Assembly: GCF_000697965.2 (NCBI RefSeq)
Contig: NZ_CP015880.1
Location: 1,736,001 to 1,800,000 of the forward strand
Length of the DNA: 64,000 bases
Origin: Ensifer adhaerens
GTDB lineage: Bacteria; Pseudomonadota; Alphaproteobacteria; Rhizobiales; Rhizobiaceae
Reading direction: 5' to 3'
How positions within the stretch are numbered: position 1 is the first letter of the stretch; every line of letters starts with the position of its first letter. The notes beneath the pieces are model-generated. The model was not told the origin of the DNA and did not search any database. It was given only the letters and a program-made list of their open reading frames with translations. This document shows positions 27,502 to 36,221 of this stretch, in pieces. A program made the position numbers and the translations under genes.

Positions 27502-28233
27502 TCACTTCGCGGCCTCCGCACCGCCCCCTTCGCCTGCCGGCTTGAGTACTCCGACCAAGGTCTTGCCGTCGGTGAAGTAAGGATCGCCGCCGCCGTTGCG
27601 ACCCGATGTGGTGGCGCCGACGCCGGGGATCTCATAGGTCGATGCCACCTGCCCGGCCTTGTCGAGGTCGTCGATGACCAGATTGCGTTCGGCATCGAGA
27701 TCGGGGCCGATGTGGTGGGTGATCTGGCCGGTATCGTGGCTGAGGCCGACGCCGCGGTCGAAGCTGGCCGAACCGAGCCAGAGCGGGCCGCTGCCCTCCA
27801 CAGGCTTGGTCGTCTGCCAAAAGCGCACATGGTTGCGCTGGTCGGCGCTGTGGCCGACCGGCTTCTCGAAGGCCAGGTCCTGCTTGCGCCCCTCATAGAA
27901 CAGCGGACTGACGGGCGCGTCGAGATCCGGCCGGTCGAGCACGACGCTGAGGCCGATATCGACCGAGGACCTGAGCGTCACCTTGTCGGCGGCGTCCCAT
28001 CCGGCCGCGGCGAAGGCGCGGATGATCTGCTCCTTGGAGCCGACCAGCCCGACATTGATCGGGTCGCCGGGAATACCCTGCTCCGTGGACGTTACCATGG
28101 GATTGAGCGGAACCCTGCGCCTGGAATCACGGAAGACCCAGAGTTCCGGGACGAGAAAATAGCTGACCGCGAGATAGGCGGCGAGCATGGTCGCCAGCAG
28201 GAAAACGGCTGCACGCATGTGTGAGCGGCTCAT
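27502..28233 (-). CDS. LssY C-terminal domain protein, membrane anchored
   Basis: A 243-residue protein with one N-terminal transmembrane anchor (about 7-27, AVFLLATMLAAYLAVSYFLV) and an LssY_C domain (about 50-225), recognised by GDPINVGLVGSKEQIIRAFAAAGW, DQRNHVRFW, PLWLGSASFDRGVGLS and THHIGPDLDAERN. The domain is found fused to PAP2 phosphatases or alone; its biochemical function is not established. The start ATG at 28233 has an AAGGAGAG site. It is monocistronic. Confidence 0.85.
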   Translation of the reverse strand: MSRSHMRAAVFLLATMLAAYLAVSYFLVPELWVFRDSRRRVPLNPMVTSTEQGIPGDPINVGLVGSKEQIIRAFAAAGWDAADKVTLRSSVDIGLSVVLDRPDLDAPVSPLFYEGRKQDLAFEKPVGHSADQRNHVRFWQTTKPVEGSGPLWLGSASFDRGVGLSHDTGQITHHIGPDLDAERNLVIDDLDKAGQVASTYEIPGVGATTSGRNGGGDPYFTDGKTLVGVLKPAGEGGGAEAAK

Positions 28234-28450
28234 GCCACTCTCCTTCGCTCCAGACGATGGCAGAGTCCCGGCTATCGGACACAGACGAAGACTATGGCAC
28301 CGATGGAGGCGACTGCACAGCGGTGCCACAAAGGCGAACGTCGGTGATATCAACGCCGCCGATCGCGCCGGCCGACAGCCAGGTGTCCGGATCACGGGTG
28401 TCGTCGTCGTCCCGGCGTACTTACCACAGGCAAAGTCGAGACGGCGCCGC

Positions 28451-29038
28451 CTACTCCGCCGCGTGCGCCTTCACCTCCAGCGCCTCAAGCTCGTAGGAAT
28501 ACCCCTCCAGCATTTCATAGGCCTGCTCGATCGTCTTGATCTGCTCGTCGGTGCTCTTGATCGCCTCGGCGATCGAGCGCGAGCGGGCGCGCAGCATCGA
28601 GCCGAGCACGTCGGTCTCCGGCCGGCGGCCGAGGCGGTCGAGGTGCTTGCGCACGCGGGCCCGGTGGCGCTCGAGTTCGAGGATATGGAAGCGGCTCTTG
28701 ACGATATCGTCCGAAAGCTTGCGCCGCATCGCGGCGACAGGATCGAAGCTGCCGGGCTCGCGCTCGTCGAGGATGAACTCGTTGACCAGCGTTTCCAGCA
28801 TCATCAGGCCCTTGAGATCGCGCGCGTCGGCCAGCTGCGGATCGTAACCGGTGTCGTCATAGACCTTGCGGCGCACCGGATCCTTGAGCAGCTCATAGGC
28901 CACCTGCAGTCGCGCGAACTGTTCAGGATCGCCGCCGGAATCCGGATGCGCGGATTTCGCCGCCTTGCGATAGGCGTTGCGGATCGCCTGATTGTCGGCG
29001 TCGCGTTCCAGTCCAAGCAGTTCGTAAGGGTCGATCAC
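28451..29038 (-). CDS. J-domain protein (DnaJ family co-chaperone)
   Basis: A 195-residue protein with an N-terminal J domain (residues 3-65) including the DnaK-activating HPD at 31-33. It is followed by an all-helical, charged C-terminal region (about 90-190) with coiled-coil character. There is no Gly/Phe linker, zinc finger or substrate-binding C-domain, so it is a type III (specialised) J protein. The client is unknown. The ATG lies directly before the J domain. Confidence 0.9.
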   Translation of the reverse strand: MIDPYELLGLERDADNQAIRNAYRKAAKSAHPDSGGDPEQFARLQVAYELLKDPVRRKVYDDTGYDPQLADARDLKGLMMLETLVNEFILDEREPGSFDPVAAMRRKLSDDIVKSRFHILELERHRARVRKHLDRLGRRPETDVLGSMLRARSRSIAEAIKSTDEQIKTIEQAYEMLEGYSYELEALEVKAHAAE

Positions 29039-29696
29039 GCTGTCCCTCTCCGTATGTCACTCTCGCCACCAGCAAGACCTGGCCGGCGCACTCTCACCAA
29101 TTCAGCCCCGGCGATACTTCGCCCGCACGGCGATACTTCGTCCGTCCTCGCGGCCGCCCGTCTGCGCCACTGGCTACGCCATCGGCGGCCAAGACGGAAC
29201 CAACCTTCAGTAAAACCTGCGCGTTATCCCGGGGATGCGCAAGTGTTATGGAGAGGTGCAAGCCTTCCCCCCGGCAGTCCGCCCCCAAAACGCAAACGCC
29301 CGTTGGCGGCGCGCACGTTCGGTCGCGGTCGGGACGAAATTGTGTCCGGAAACCGGCCGTCCCCGATTTTTCTCCCTGCCCGGAAAGCGACGGTCGAGAA
29401 CGGGCCAAAGCCCTGCAAAGACAGAGGCTGGACGGCTTCCCGCGGCGCACAAGGCGCTTGCCTTTTTCTGCAAATCCTGTCACTTCTTGCCCCGTTCGGG
29501 CGATTTCTATCCCGGAGACTGGACTTTCAACTGCGCCCGGCCTTGTGTCGGGACCGCCGGCAGCGGCACCGTAGACGTCTTTTCCCCGATATCGTGACCA
29601 CTCGACGCCTTTCCGCTTGCAAGCGGAAGACGAGATGCCCACATCCCCCAGGGGGCGCGGGCAACGCAAATTGACTGAAGGAAAAGGACTTCTTCC
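29039..29696. other. 658-base intergenic region upstream of the cold-shock gene
   Basis: No supported protein gene. It contains a 17-base direct repeat at 29109-29125 and 29128-29144 (CGGCGATACTTCGYCCG, one mismatch). A plus-strand terminator-like structure lies at 29329-29372, and the promoter and probably long 5' leader of the cold-shock gene occupy the right part. Several overlapping frames here have no codon-use or homology support. Confidence 0.5.
29329..29372 (+). terminator. Terminator-like structure with nested hairpin
   Basis: TCGGGACG (29329-29336) pairs with CGTCCCCGA (29359-29367, one bulged base) around an inner TCCGG/CCGG hairpin, followed by TTTTT. No plus-strand gene lies upstream (the J-domain gene is on the minus strand). 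It may end a small RNA or be part of the cold-shock mRNA leader. Confidence 0.35.
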
Positions 29697-29909
29697 ATGG
29701 CCACCAAGGGCATCGTAAAATTCTTCAACCAGGACAAGGGCTTCGGCTTCATCACGCCGGATGGCGGCGCGAAGGACGTGTTCGTACACATCTCCGCCGT
29801 TCAGGCCGCTGGCCTCGCTACGCTCAAGGACGGCCAGCAGGTCACCTTCGACACCGAGCCGGATCGCATGGGCAAGGGCCCGAAGGCCGTCAACATCCAG
29901 GCTGCCTAA
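29697..29909 (+). CDS. Cold-shock domain protein (CspA family)
   Basis: A 70-residue single cold-shock domain. RNP1 is KGFGFI (residues 14-19) and RNP2 is DVFVHI (27-32), the aromatic patches that bind single-stranded RNA and DNA. It probably acts as an RNA chaperone. The RBS AAGGAAAAGGA precedes the ATG and a strong terminator follows 30 bases after the stop. The long upstream region suggests a structured mRNA leader, as is common for csp genes. Confidence 0.95.
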   Translation: MATKGIVKFFNQDKGFGFITPDGGAKDVFVHISAVQAAGLATLKDGQQVTFDTEPDRMGKGPKAVNIQAA

Positions 29910-29939
29910 GCCGGATCGTCCAGTCGGACATTCATTTGG

Positions 29940-29968
29940 AAACGGCGCTCCGCAAGGGGCGCCGTTTT
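29940..29968 (+). terminator. Rho-independent terminator of the cold-shock gene
   Basis: AAACGGCGC (29940-29948) pairs with GCGCCGTTT (29959-29967), a ten-base loop between them, followed by more T-rich sequence (TTTTCGTTT). Confidence 0.85.
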
Positions 29969-30142
29969 CGTTTGGGGCTTGCGCTCGACCCGAGGAGAGG
30001 CGCTATCTTCTCCCGACGCAGCAAAGCCTGCGCCGAACGCGCGGCCCAATGAGCGCTCGGGCGAACTCGAGGACGACAAACCGAGAGGTCTGCGGCACTT
30101 ACCCTCGAACGCCCCGCGGGCGCCCGCACACTCGGCGACCGC

Positions 30143-31234
30143 CTACTCCGCCGCCTGCTTCGCCGCCGTCGCCTCGAAGACCGCGTCGAAGGCCGCGTGG
30201 ATTACGTCCGGCCCCGCGCCCTGGCGGGTCGCATCGGAGGACAGGATCTGGCGATAGCGTCGCGCACCCGCCCAGCCCTGGAACAGGCCGACCATGTGGC
30301 GGGTCACATGGATCAGCCGGCCGCCATTGGCGATATGCGCGGCGGCGTAATCGGCCATGGCGTCGCGGACCTCCGCCCAGAAATCAAGATCGAGACGATG
30401 GCCGCGCTCTGAGAAGGTGGCGCCGTCTTCGACGATTGGCTTGGCGCCAGTCAGCGGATGCGAGAAATGGCGATCGGCCGCTGTCAGCATGGCGCTGTCG
30501 TGATAGGCAGCGCGGCCGAGCATGACGCCGTCCAGATGCGGAAGCTGCTCACGCGCCTGATTCAGGGTCTGAAGACCGCCGTTGATACCGATGAAAAGAT
30601 TGGGATTTTCCTGCTTCAGCCGATACACGAGGCCATAGTCGAGCGGCGGGACCTCGCGGTTCTCCTTGGGGCTCAGGCCCTGTAGCCAGGCTTTGCGGGC
30701 ATGCACCCAGACGGCGTCCGTGCCGGCATCGATCACCTGCGCGACGAGCGTGCGCAACGCCACTTCCGGATCCTGGTCGTCCACCCCGATACGGCACTTG
30801 ACCGTAACCGGGATTTTTACCGCCGCCTTCATCGCCGCCACGCAGGCGGCCACCGTTTGCGGCTCCTGCATCAGACAGGCGCCAAACGTGCCGGATTGCA
30901 CCCGGTCCGACGGGCAGCCGACATTCATGTTGATCTCGTCATAGCCGAAGCCTTCGGCGATCCGTGCCGCCTCCGCCATCTTCGCCGGATCGTTACCGCC
31001 GAGCTGCAGCGCCACCGGATGCTCGGATACGTCAAAGCCGAGCAGCCTCTGCCTGTCCCCCCGCAGGATCGCCTCGGCGACGATCATTTCCGTATAGAGC
31101 AGCGCATGCTTCGATAGCTGCCGCGCGAAAAACCGATAGTGCCTGTCCGTCCAGTCGATCATGGGCGCAACGGCGAAGACCGGTGCGTTGAAATACGCCT
31201 TAGTGCGCGCAGCTTTTCCTGCGGTCTCAGTCAT
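30143..31234 (-). CDS. dusA: tRNA-dihydrouridine(20/20a) synthase
   Basis: A 363-residue FMN enzyme that reduces U20/U20a in the tRNA D-loop. The TIM-barrel start VAPMIDWTDRHYRFFARQLSKH, the segment NMNVGCPSDRVQSGTFGACLM (catalytic Cys107), the FMN-phosphate site INGGLQTL and the DusA-specific C-terminal helical domain (THVTRHMVGLFQGWAGARRYRQ-type) are all present. Length matches DusA rather than DusB or DusC. It is a single-gene unit. Confidence 0.94.
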   Translation of the reverse strand: MTETAGKAARTKAYFNAPVFAVAPMIDWTDRHYRFFARQLSKHALLYTEMIVAEAILRGDRQRLLGFDVSEHPVALQLGGNDPAKMAEAARIAEGFGYDEINMNVGCPSDRVQSGTFGACLMQEPQTVAACVAAMKAAVKIPVTVKCRIGVDDQDPEVALRTLVAQVIDAGTDAVWVHARKAWLQGLSPKENREVPPLDYGLVYRLKQENPNLFIGINGGLQTLNQAREQLPHLDGVMLGRAAYHDSAMLTAADRHFSHPLTGAKPIVEDGATFSERGHRLDLDFWAEVRDAMADYAAAHIANGGRLIHVTRHMVGLFQGWAGARRYRQILSSDATRQGAGPDVIHAAFDAVFEATAAKQAAE

Positions 31235-31409
31235 CTTTCGTGCGTCTCTTGTTCAATGGCCGCGGCAAGGGCAGCGCCGAAAATTCGCGCATGCCGCCAG
31301 CAGGCATTATCTAGTGTTGCCGGGCTTATATAACGCGACGCCGAAGAAAGCGAGCTTTAGACACCTACGGCAATGAGAGGCAACGAGGAGGCCTCAGCAA
31401 CGCGACCCG

Positions 31410-32210
31410 TCACCCAAAGGGAACGGTCGTCCAGCGGTAGCGAATGCTGCGCAAGAGGAACGGCGGCAACGCCGCCACCTGCAGTGACAGTCGCTTGCAC
31501 TCGCGCCAGAGCTTCTGATGTATCTTGAGCTTCAGCTTCACGCGAGCCGCTGCTCCGGCCGGCTTGCGGATCGTGCTTCCGTGCGCCGGGTCGGCGCTGT
31601 CGAGAAGCATGCCCTGGATGCAGACGGCCGGATAGAGCTGATGAATGCGGCAGTCGTCCGGCCGCGGCACCTCATCGTCGAACATGAAATGATCGACAGG
31701 GCATGGAAACGCCCCTTCCGAAAGCTCAAGCAGTCTTTTTGCATAGTCCCGAGAGATGACATAGCCGCCCGTGCCGACATGGCATCCCCGCAATGCATGG
31801 ATCGTACGCCCGGCATCGGCGAGCACACGGGCACGGCTGAGAAACACCTTCTGCCGGAAAGTTTCGATCTTCAGCAGGCCCACTTCGGCCGGGATCCAAT
31901 CCGATGACGACAGCGCCTGGGTTGCGCTCGGGGAAAAGAAGACATCGTCCTCGATCACCGCGCCATAGGCATCGCTCCCTTCCGCGATGATGGCCCAGCA
32001 CTTCCGATGGCTCATGAAGCAGGCGATTTCAGCCTTGTTCATCCTCTTCCACTGCTTCGACACCGGCTGCATCGCCAACACGGCGTCATCGAGCTCTCGC
32101 CCGTCAACGGCAGCCACGCGCTCAAAATTCAGGCCGAAGGTGGAAAACTGGCTTCCGATGTGGATCAGTCGCTCAGGGGAACGGTCGAGATTGATCACCA
32201 GGCAGCGCAT
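31410..32210 (-). CDS. Glycosyltransferase family 25 (LPS glycosyltransferase)
   Basis: A 266-residue GT25 enzyme starting MRCLVINLDRSPERLIHI, the family signature. The DxD-like catalytic/metal motif is EDD at 87-89 (AVIEDDVFF), and CFMSHRKCWAII and GTGGYVISRDYAKRLL are further GT25 landmarks. Such enzymes add galactose or related sugars to lipopolysaccharide. The ATG at 32210 has AAGGGG upstream; the frame extends 134 codons further without homology. No other LPS gene is adjacent. Confidence 0.87.
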   Translation of the reverse strand: MRCLVINLDRSPERLIHIGSQFSTFGLNFERVAAVDGRELDDAVLAMQPVSKQWKRMNKAEIACFMSHRKCWAIIAEGSDAYGAVIEDDVFFSPSATQALSSSDWIPAEVGLLKIETFRQKVFLSRARVLADAGRTIHALRGCHVGTGGYVISRDYAKRLLELSEGAFPCPVDHFMFDDEVPRPDDCRIHQLYPAVCIQGMLLDSADPAHGSTIRKPAGAAARVKLKLKIHQKLWRECKRLSLQVAALPPFLLRSIRYRWTTVPFG

Positions 32211-32610
32211 GGATACCCCTTGCTTCCTTCCATCTTGACGTGTGTGGGCCGAAAGCGCACGCCGCTTGGTCAGCCTATCGCGCCCGATCCAAGGAACTGC
32301 GAAAAAACGCTCCGAAATCAACGGCAGGGTAACCGAACGCATCATCGGGATTCGTACAACTGCGCGACGAGCTACCACGGATCGCACCGCGTCACAACGA
32401 TCAGCGCTGTAGCGACAAGCGCCTGCGTTACAACAACTCCCCTGAACTCCTCGCGATACGGCACTAACGGGGCAACCAACAAGGTGCCGGCAACACGGCC
32501 TCCGCCGATAGCCTCCTGCCGACGGCGGCTCCGCGCCGGGCATGGTTTCCACTTTGTTAAGAAGAATCGCACATCTTGCCGCCTCGACTGGATCGTCATC
32601 GGAGCGAAAC
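32211..32610. other. Intergenic region between GT25 and a small membrane protein gene
   Basis: 400 bases between divergent genes. I find no supported coding sequence, repeats or strong hairpins; it should contain both promoters. Confidence 0.45.
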
Positions 32611-32733
32611 ATGAGCTACGATTGGAGCGGCGAACGGCGCCGACGGACAATAGCGACCGTCATCGGCGCCGCATTTCTGCTGCTGGCGCTGGCGGCCACG
32701 GTCGCTGCCGCGGTTGGCACGAGCCTTTTTTGA
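32611..32733 (+). CDS. Small single-pass membrane protein (40 residues)
   Basis: MSYDWSGERRRRTIATVIGAA followed by a hydrophobic helix (LLLALAATVAAAVGTSLF). The GGAG six bases before the ATG, the positively charged cytoplasmic side and the single clean helix support a real small protein. No family recognised. A short hairpin with GGCGC/GCGCC arms follows the stop codon. Confidence 0.5.
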   Translation: MSYDWSGERRRRTIATVIGAAFLLLALAATVAAAVGTSLF

Positions 32734-32920
32734 GCGACAGGCGCTTTTTGCGCCTTCGTTTCACAAAGGACGAAACTCGCAATTGCCAACGGAAAGAAGG
32801 CAGATGATCAGCTCGCCTCAGCCCCGCCGCTACGCACAGCACGGGGTTGACGGCGACCGCGGACAGGACTAGGGCAGCGTTCCTGTATCGTTACCGGTCA
32901 CAGGAATAAGGACAGACGGC

Positions 32921-33313
32921 ATGAAACGCGCGATCGCGGCACTTCTCACGCTTCTCTTGGCCGGGTGCCAATCGATGGAGTTGGAGGCGCCTGAAATCGC
33001 GAAGCCCCGGCCGACCGCCCCGGCCGTTCCGACGCTTTCGGGCGATGCGCTCCAGGCCTTCCTCGTCGGCAAGACGCTGCGGTACAATCTCAACGGCGTC
33101 AACTCCACCTTCTTCCCCGACGGCCGCTACGGCTATCGCGACTACGAGGTGCGCGATGGCGGCAGCTACACGATCACCGGCGACGAGGTCTGCATCACCT
33201 TCGAGGATGGCGGCCGGCGCTGCGACCAGTATGCGCAGATCGGCTCCGACTATTACCGGATCGAGGAAGGCGGTCGCCGAACCAAGGTGGACCGCGTCGT
33301 CCCGGCGGCCTGA
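32921..33313 (+). CDS. Hypothetical lipoprotein
   Basis: A 130-residue protein with a lipobox (LLAGC, Cys16), a Pro-rich linker and a compact C-terminal domain (about 40-125). Its alternating strands (LVGKTLRYNLNGVNSTFF; GSYTITGDEVCITFEDGGRRC; YRIEEGGRRTKV) resemble small periplasmic beta-barrel proteins of rhizobia. Two Cys in that domain could form a disulfide. The RBS AAGGA is upstream. No function assigned. Confidence 0.78.
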   Translation: MKRAIAALLTLLLAGCQSMELEAPEIAKPRPTAPAVPTLSGDALQAFLVGKTLRYNLNGVNSTFFPDGRYGYRDYEVRDGGSYTITGDEVCITFEDGGRRCDQYAQIGSDYYRIEEGGRRTKVDRVVPAA

Positions 33314-33343
33314 CAATCCCGACGGCAACGGGCGTGCCCGTAT

Positions 33344-33365
33344 AACCCCTCATTCCCGAGGGGTT
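33344..33365 (+). terminator. Weak terminator after the lipoprotein gene
   Basis: AACCCCTC (33344-33351) and GAGGGGTT (33358-33365) form a perfect 8-base stem with a six-base loop, 31 bases after the stop codon. The following sequence is only weakly T-rich, so termination may be inefficient. Confidence 0.45.
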
Positions 33366-33423
33366 CAATTCGCCGGCCTTCTGCCATAGTGCGCGCGGGA
33401 ATGCGGCCTTGTGGGAGGGACGG

Positions 33424-33660
33424 GTGGCCCCATTGCGAGCGACACAATGCCTGGCGCTGTCGAAGGCCGACATGGAGCGGTTGCAGCGCGTCTTTGACGC
33501 GCTTTGCATCGAACAGGGCTGGGCGCGAGACGGTGAGCCTGCGCGGCGGCATGCCAGGATGCTGATCGACGACTATCTCGCAGGCAATACCAGCGAAGGA
33601 CGCCTGCTTATTGCCGGTCGCGCCTTCGCCGAAAGCTTGCAGCGTGGCATCCCCAGATAA
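33424..33660 (+). CDS. Small hypothetical protein (78 residues)
   Basis: The frame encodes a helical protein (LSKADMERLQRVFDALCIEQGW, ARRHARMLIDDYLAG, LLIAGRAFAESL), a pattern I associate with short rhizobial proteins of unknown function. I propose the GTG at 33424 because GGGAGGG lies four bases before it; an in-frame TTG further upstream lacks that support. Confidence 0.55.
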   Translation: MAPLRATQCLALSKADMERLQRVFDALCIEQGWARDGEPARRHARMLIDDYLAGNTSEGRLLIAGRAFAESLQRGIPR

Positions 33661-33853
33661 CGCCAATCGCGGCACTCGCGCCAGGCGGAGCGGCCGCCGG
33701 CGGCAGCCTGTCCTGCCATAACCGAAAAGCTGCTTACAAAAGCGAACTCCTGCGCTACATTAGCAAGATCGACTGCCGACCTTCTCGAGAGGAGCCAGAG
33801 GCCGGCGGTCGCAAATGCCGATGTTCATTGAGATGATCTCGAGGAGGAGACGC

Positions 33854-34090
33854 ATGCAATTAGTCTGGAAACAGCCGATCGAACTCGACTTCGTTAGCGG
33901 CGATTGCCGCACCGTCAAAGGCCCCTCAGACGCCCTCGCCTGCCTTGCAGACCATTGGCCTCGCCGCGGACCATTCTATGTGGCCGCCCGCAGTGCCTGC
34001 CGCGCCGCCATCGACGGCCGTCGCACCGCAGAAGAGGCCCGATCGCTGTTCATCTCGGCCGCCGAAGAAGCCGAGTTGCCTACGCACTAA
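33854..34090 (+). CDS. DUF982 family protein
   Basis: A 78-residue DUF982 protein: it begins with a short beta segment (LVWKQPIELDF), then GPSDALACLADHWPRRGPFYVAARSACRAAIDGRRTAEEARSLFISAAEEA, the conserved helix pair of the family. DUF982 is almost confined to Rhizobiales, often in many copies; the role is unknown. The ATG at 33854 has GAGGAGGAGA directly upstream. Confidence 0.88.
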   Translation: MQLVWKQPIELDFVSGDCRTVKGPSDALACLADHWPRRGPFYVAARSACRAAIDGRRTAEEARSLFISAAEEAELPTH

Positions 34091-34417
34091 CCCGCCTACC
34101 GGCGCTGAACGAAAGGTGCCGCTGGAAGGCGGCGAGCGTTTGCCATCGGGCAAGCGACACGATGACTTTTTTGATTGAAAGCTTCGGCCTTTGACGGCCG
34201 CGGACGATTATTCAGGCTCCGGGCATTCGCCCAGCAAACGCATCATTTCAGCACATTACTGCCCAATCTCGGGTGATTTTTCCAGAAATGGCCCGATTTC
34301 TGTCGTGAAGCATTCATTTCTTTCTACTATATTCTGAGGTGCCTCACAAAAACCAATTTCGGAGCGCCTTAGTCCCATTAAGGGAATTCAAGAAAAACGA
34401 TATACGGGAGAGAACAT
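34091..34417. other. Intergenic region with a predicted promoter
   Basis: 327 bases after the DUF982 gene. The left half shows nothing clear. The right half holds a good promoter (34304-34332) and a palindrome at its expected start site (34335-34346), described separately. Confidence 0.5.
34304..34346 (+). promoter_or_regulatory. Predicted promoter and overlapping palindrome
   Basis: CGTGAA (34304-34309), a 17-base spacer and CTATAT (34327-34332) fit the alphaproteobacterial consensus; the -10 box is exact. The perfect palindrome TGAGG-TG-CCTCA (34335-34346) covers the predicted transcription start and could be an operator for the downstream small gene. Confidence 0.45.
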
Positions 34418-34624
34418 ATGAGCGAGAGCAATCTCTATCGCATCGTTGAAGTCACCGTGAAGCGTGAAGGTGGCCGTCGTGATCTCGGCATCATGACCGT
34501 GCGCCAGGCCCTTGAGCTTCCCCAGGTCCCCAGCCTCGAATACAGCCATCCTGAACTCAACTCGCGTTCGGACGGTCGGTTCCTGACCCGAGACCAGCTT
34601 CAGGCCTACGCTCATTGCGCCTGA
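34418..34624 (+). CDS. Small hypothetical protein (68 residues)
   Basis: A soluble, charged protein, MSESNLYRIVEVTVKREGGRRD..., ending YAHCA. A GGGAGAG site precedes the ATG and a consensus-like promoter lies 75 bases upstream, so expression is likely. I do not recognise a domain. Confidence 0.58.
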   Translation: MSESNLYRIVEVTVKREGGRRDLGIMTVRQALELPQVPSLEYSHPELNSRSDGRFLTRDQLQAYAHCA

Positions 34625-34878
34625 CTTTGCCGATGATGGCATCCTTTCGGATGCCGTGATCGCGCGCGCCCTGGTGGGCGCGCCTTAATCAAAATCTTCG
34701 TCCCCAATCCTTGTTCTTAATTTTTCTGCGGATCGATTCCGATTCGCGGATTTATGCAGTAACGTCCGGATTCTCTCTTGCCTCGCCTCAACCGAAATCG
34801 GCCAACGGCGAACGCCCAACAAACGCGCGGTGCTCTTCCTGTCGGTTGCGACAGGCGGACGCCCAAGACCGGACGATC

Positions 34879-35565
34879 ATGGAAACAATCATCCCCCCAC
34901 CGCTTCCCGTGCTGCTGCCGATTTCCGGCAGCCTCGTCGGCTTTCCGGTTCGCCGGGTCTATTGCGTCGGCCGCAACTATGCCGCCCACGCGATCGAAAT
35001 GGGCCACGACCCGGACCGCGAGCCGCCGTTCTTCTTCCAGAAGAACCCGGACAACCTGCTTGCAGCCGGTAGCGCCTTCCCCTACCCGCCCTTGACCAAC
35101 GACGTTCATCACGAGGTCGAACTGGTCGTCGCGCTGAAGCGTGGCGGCAGCAACATCGCCGTCGAGGACGCGCTCGATTGCGTCTACGGCTATGCCGTCG
35201 GCATCGATTTCACCCGCCGCGACCTGCAGGCGGAGGCGAAGAAGGCTGGCAAGCCCTGGGCTGCAGCCAAGGCGTTCGAGCATTCCGCCCCGCTCTCGGC
35301 GATCGCATCTGCCGAAACGATCGGCCATCCGCTCAACGGCAATATCTGGCTGAAGGTCAACGGCGAACTCCGCCAGCAGGGCGATCTCGACCAGATGATC
35401 TGGAAAGTGCCGGAGATCATCGCCGAACTCTCCAAACTCTTCACGCTGGCCCCCGGCGACGTCATCATGACCGGCACGCCCTCGGGCGTCGGACCGGTCG
35501 CGCGCGGTGACGAGGTCACCTGCGGCGTCGATGGGGTTGCGGCGCTCGCCGTCAGCGTCGTCTAA
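34879..35565 (+). CDS. Fumarylacetoacetate hydrolase family protein (fumarylpyruvate hydrolase-like)
   Basis: A 228-residue FAH-fold hydrolase. The metal-binding Glu residues are E79 and E81 ([11 protein letters not shown]) and the Asp is in [11 protein letters not shown]. The C-terminal signature is [16 protein letters not shown]. Length and motifs match fumarylpyruvate or acylpyruvate hydrolases, which cleave beta-diketo acids in aromatic catabolism. Without an aromatic pathway nearby, the true substrate could also be oxaloacetate (decarboxylation). The ATG at 34879 gives the family N-terminus; the longer frame is unsupported. Confidence 0.9.
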   Translation: METIIPPPLPVLLPISGSLVGFPVRRVYCVGRNYAAHAIEMGHDPDREPPFFFQKNPDNLLAAGSAFPYPPLTNDVHHEVELVVALKRGGSNIAVEDALDCVYGYAVGIDFTRRDLQAEAKKAGKPWAAAKAFEHSAPLSAIASAETIGHPLNGNIWLKVNGELRQQGDLDQMIWKVPEIIAELSKLFTLAPGDVIMTGTPSGVGPVARGDEVTCGVDGVAALAVSVV

Positions 35566-35640
35566 CCTGCTCACTTCCGGCAGGCGGCCCGCCGCCTGCC
35601 GACCGGCCCCGATCGGCCATGTTGCGAAAGGACAGAATGG

Positions 35641-36171
35641 ATGCCGCTTTACGCCCTTGGATCACTTCGCCCACAGACGCCGCCGAAGGGCAGCTATTGG
35701 GTGGCCCCGGACGCCAATGTCATCGGCCAGATCGAGATCGGCGAAGAGGTCGGCATCTGGTTCGGCGTAACCCTGCGCGGCGACAACGAGCCCATCCGGC
35801 TCGGGGCGCGCACCAACATCCAGGAAAACGTCGTCATCCATGTCGATCCCGGTTTCCCGGTGACGATCGGCGAAGGCTGCACCATCGGGCACGGCGCCAT
35901 CATCCATGGCTGCACCATCGGCGAAAACTCGCTGATCGGCATGGGCGCGACCGTGCTTAACGGCGCCAAGATCGGCCGCAACTGCCTGGTCGGCGCCAAT
36001 GCGCTCGTCACCGAAGGCAAGGAATTTCCGGATAATTCGTTGATCGTCGGCGCGCCGGCCAAGGCGATCCGCACGCTGGATGATGCGGCGGTCGAAGGCT
36101 TGAAACGCTCGGCAGCGCATTACGTCAAGAACTGGCGGCGTTACGCCGCCGACCTCACCCGGCTGGACTGA
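35641..36171 (+). CDS. Gamma-class carbonic anhydrase family protein
   Basis: A 176-residue left-handed beta-helix protein with hexapeptide repeats. Its candidate zinc ligands are H67 (VVIHVD), H84 and H89 (GHGAIIHG), as in the gamma carbonic anhydrase/YrdA group. A C-terminal helix (residues 150-172) closes the trimer. Many bacterial members lack measurable anhydrase activity, so the call is by family. It lies 75 bases after the FAH gene on the same strand. Confidence 0.9.
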   Translation: MPLYALGSLRPQTPPKGSYWVAPDANVIGQIEIGEEVGIWFGVTLRGDNEPIRLGARTNIQENVVIHVDPGFPVTIGEGCTIGHGAIIHGCTIGENSLIGMGATVLNGAKIGRNCLVGANALVTEGKEFPDNSLIVGAPAKAIRTLDDAAVEGLKRSAAHYVKNWRRYAADLTRLD

Positions 36172-36221
36172 GCGCCAAACACCTCAAGGTAAGCTTTCCA
36201 CGGGCCCTGAAGGAGTTGCCC

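Noticed and set aside
32883..32894. CTGTATCGTTAC upstream of a lipoprotein gene, identical to part of LacI operator 4 (59387-59398)
   Set aside because: A 12-base exact match between two places is expected many times by chance in 64 kb; the flanks do not agree and the gene is unrelated to sugar uptake.
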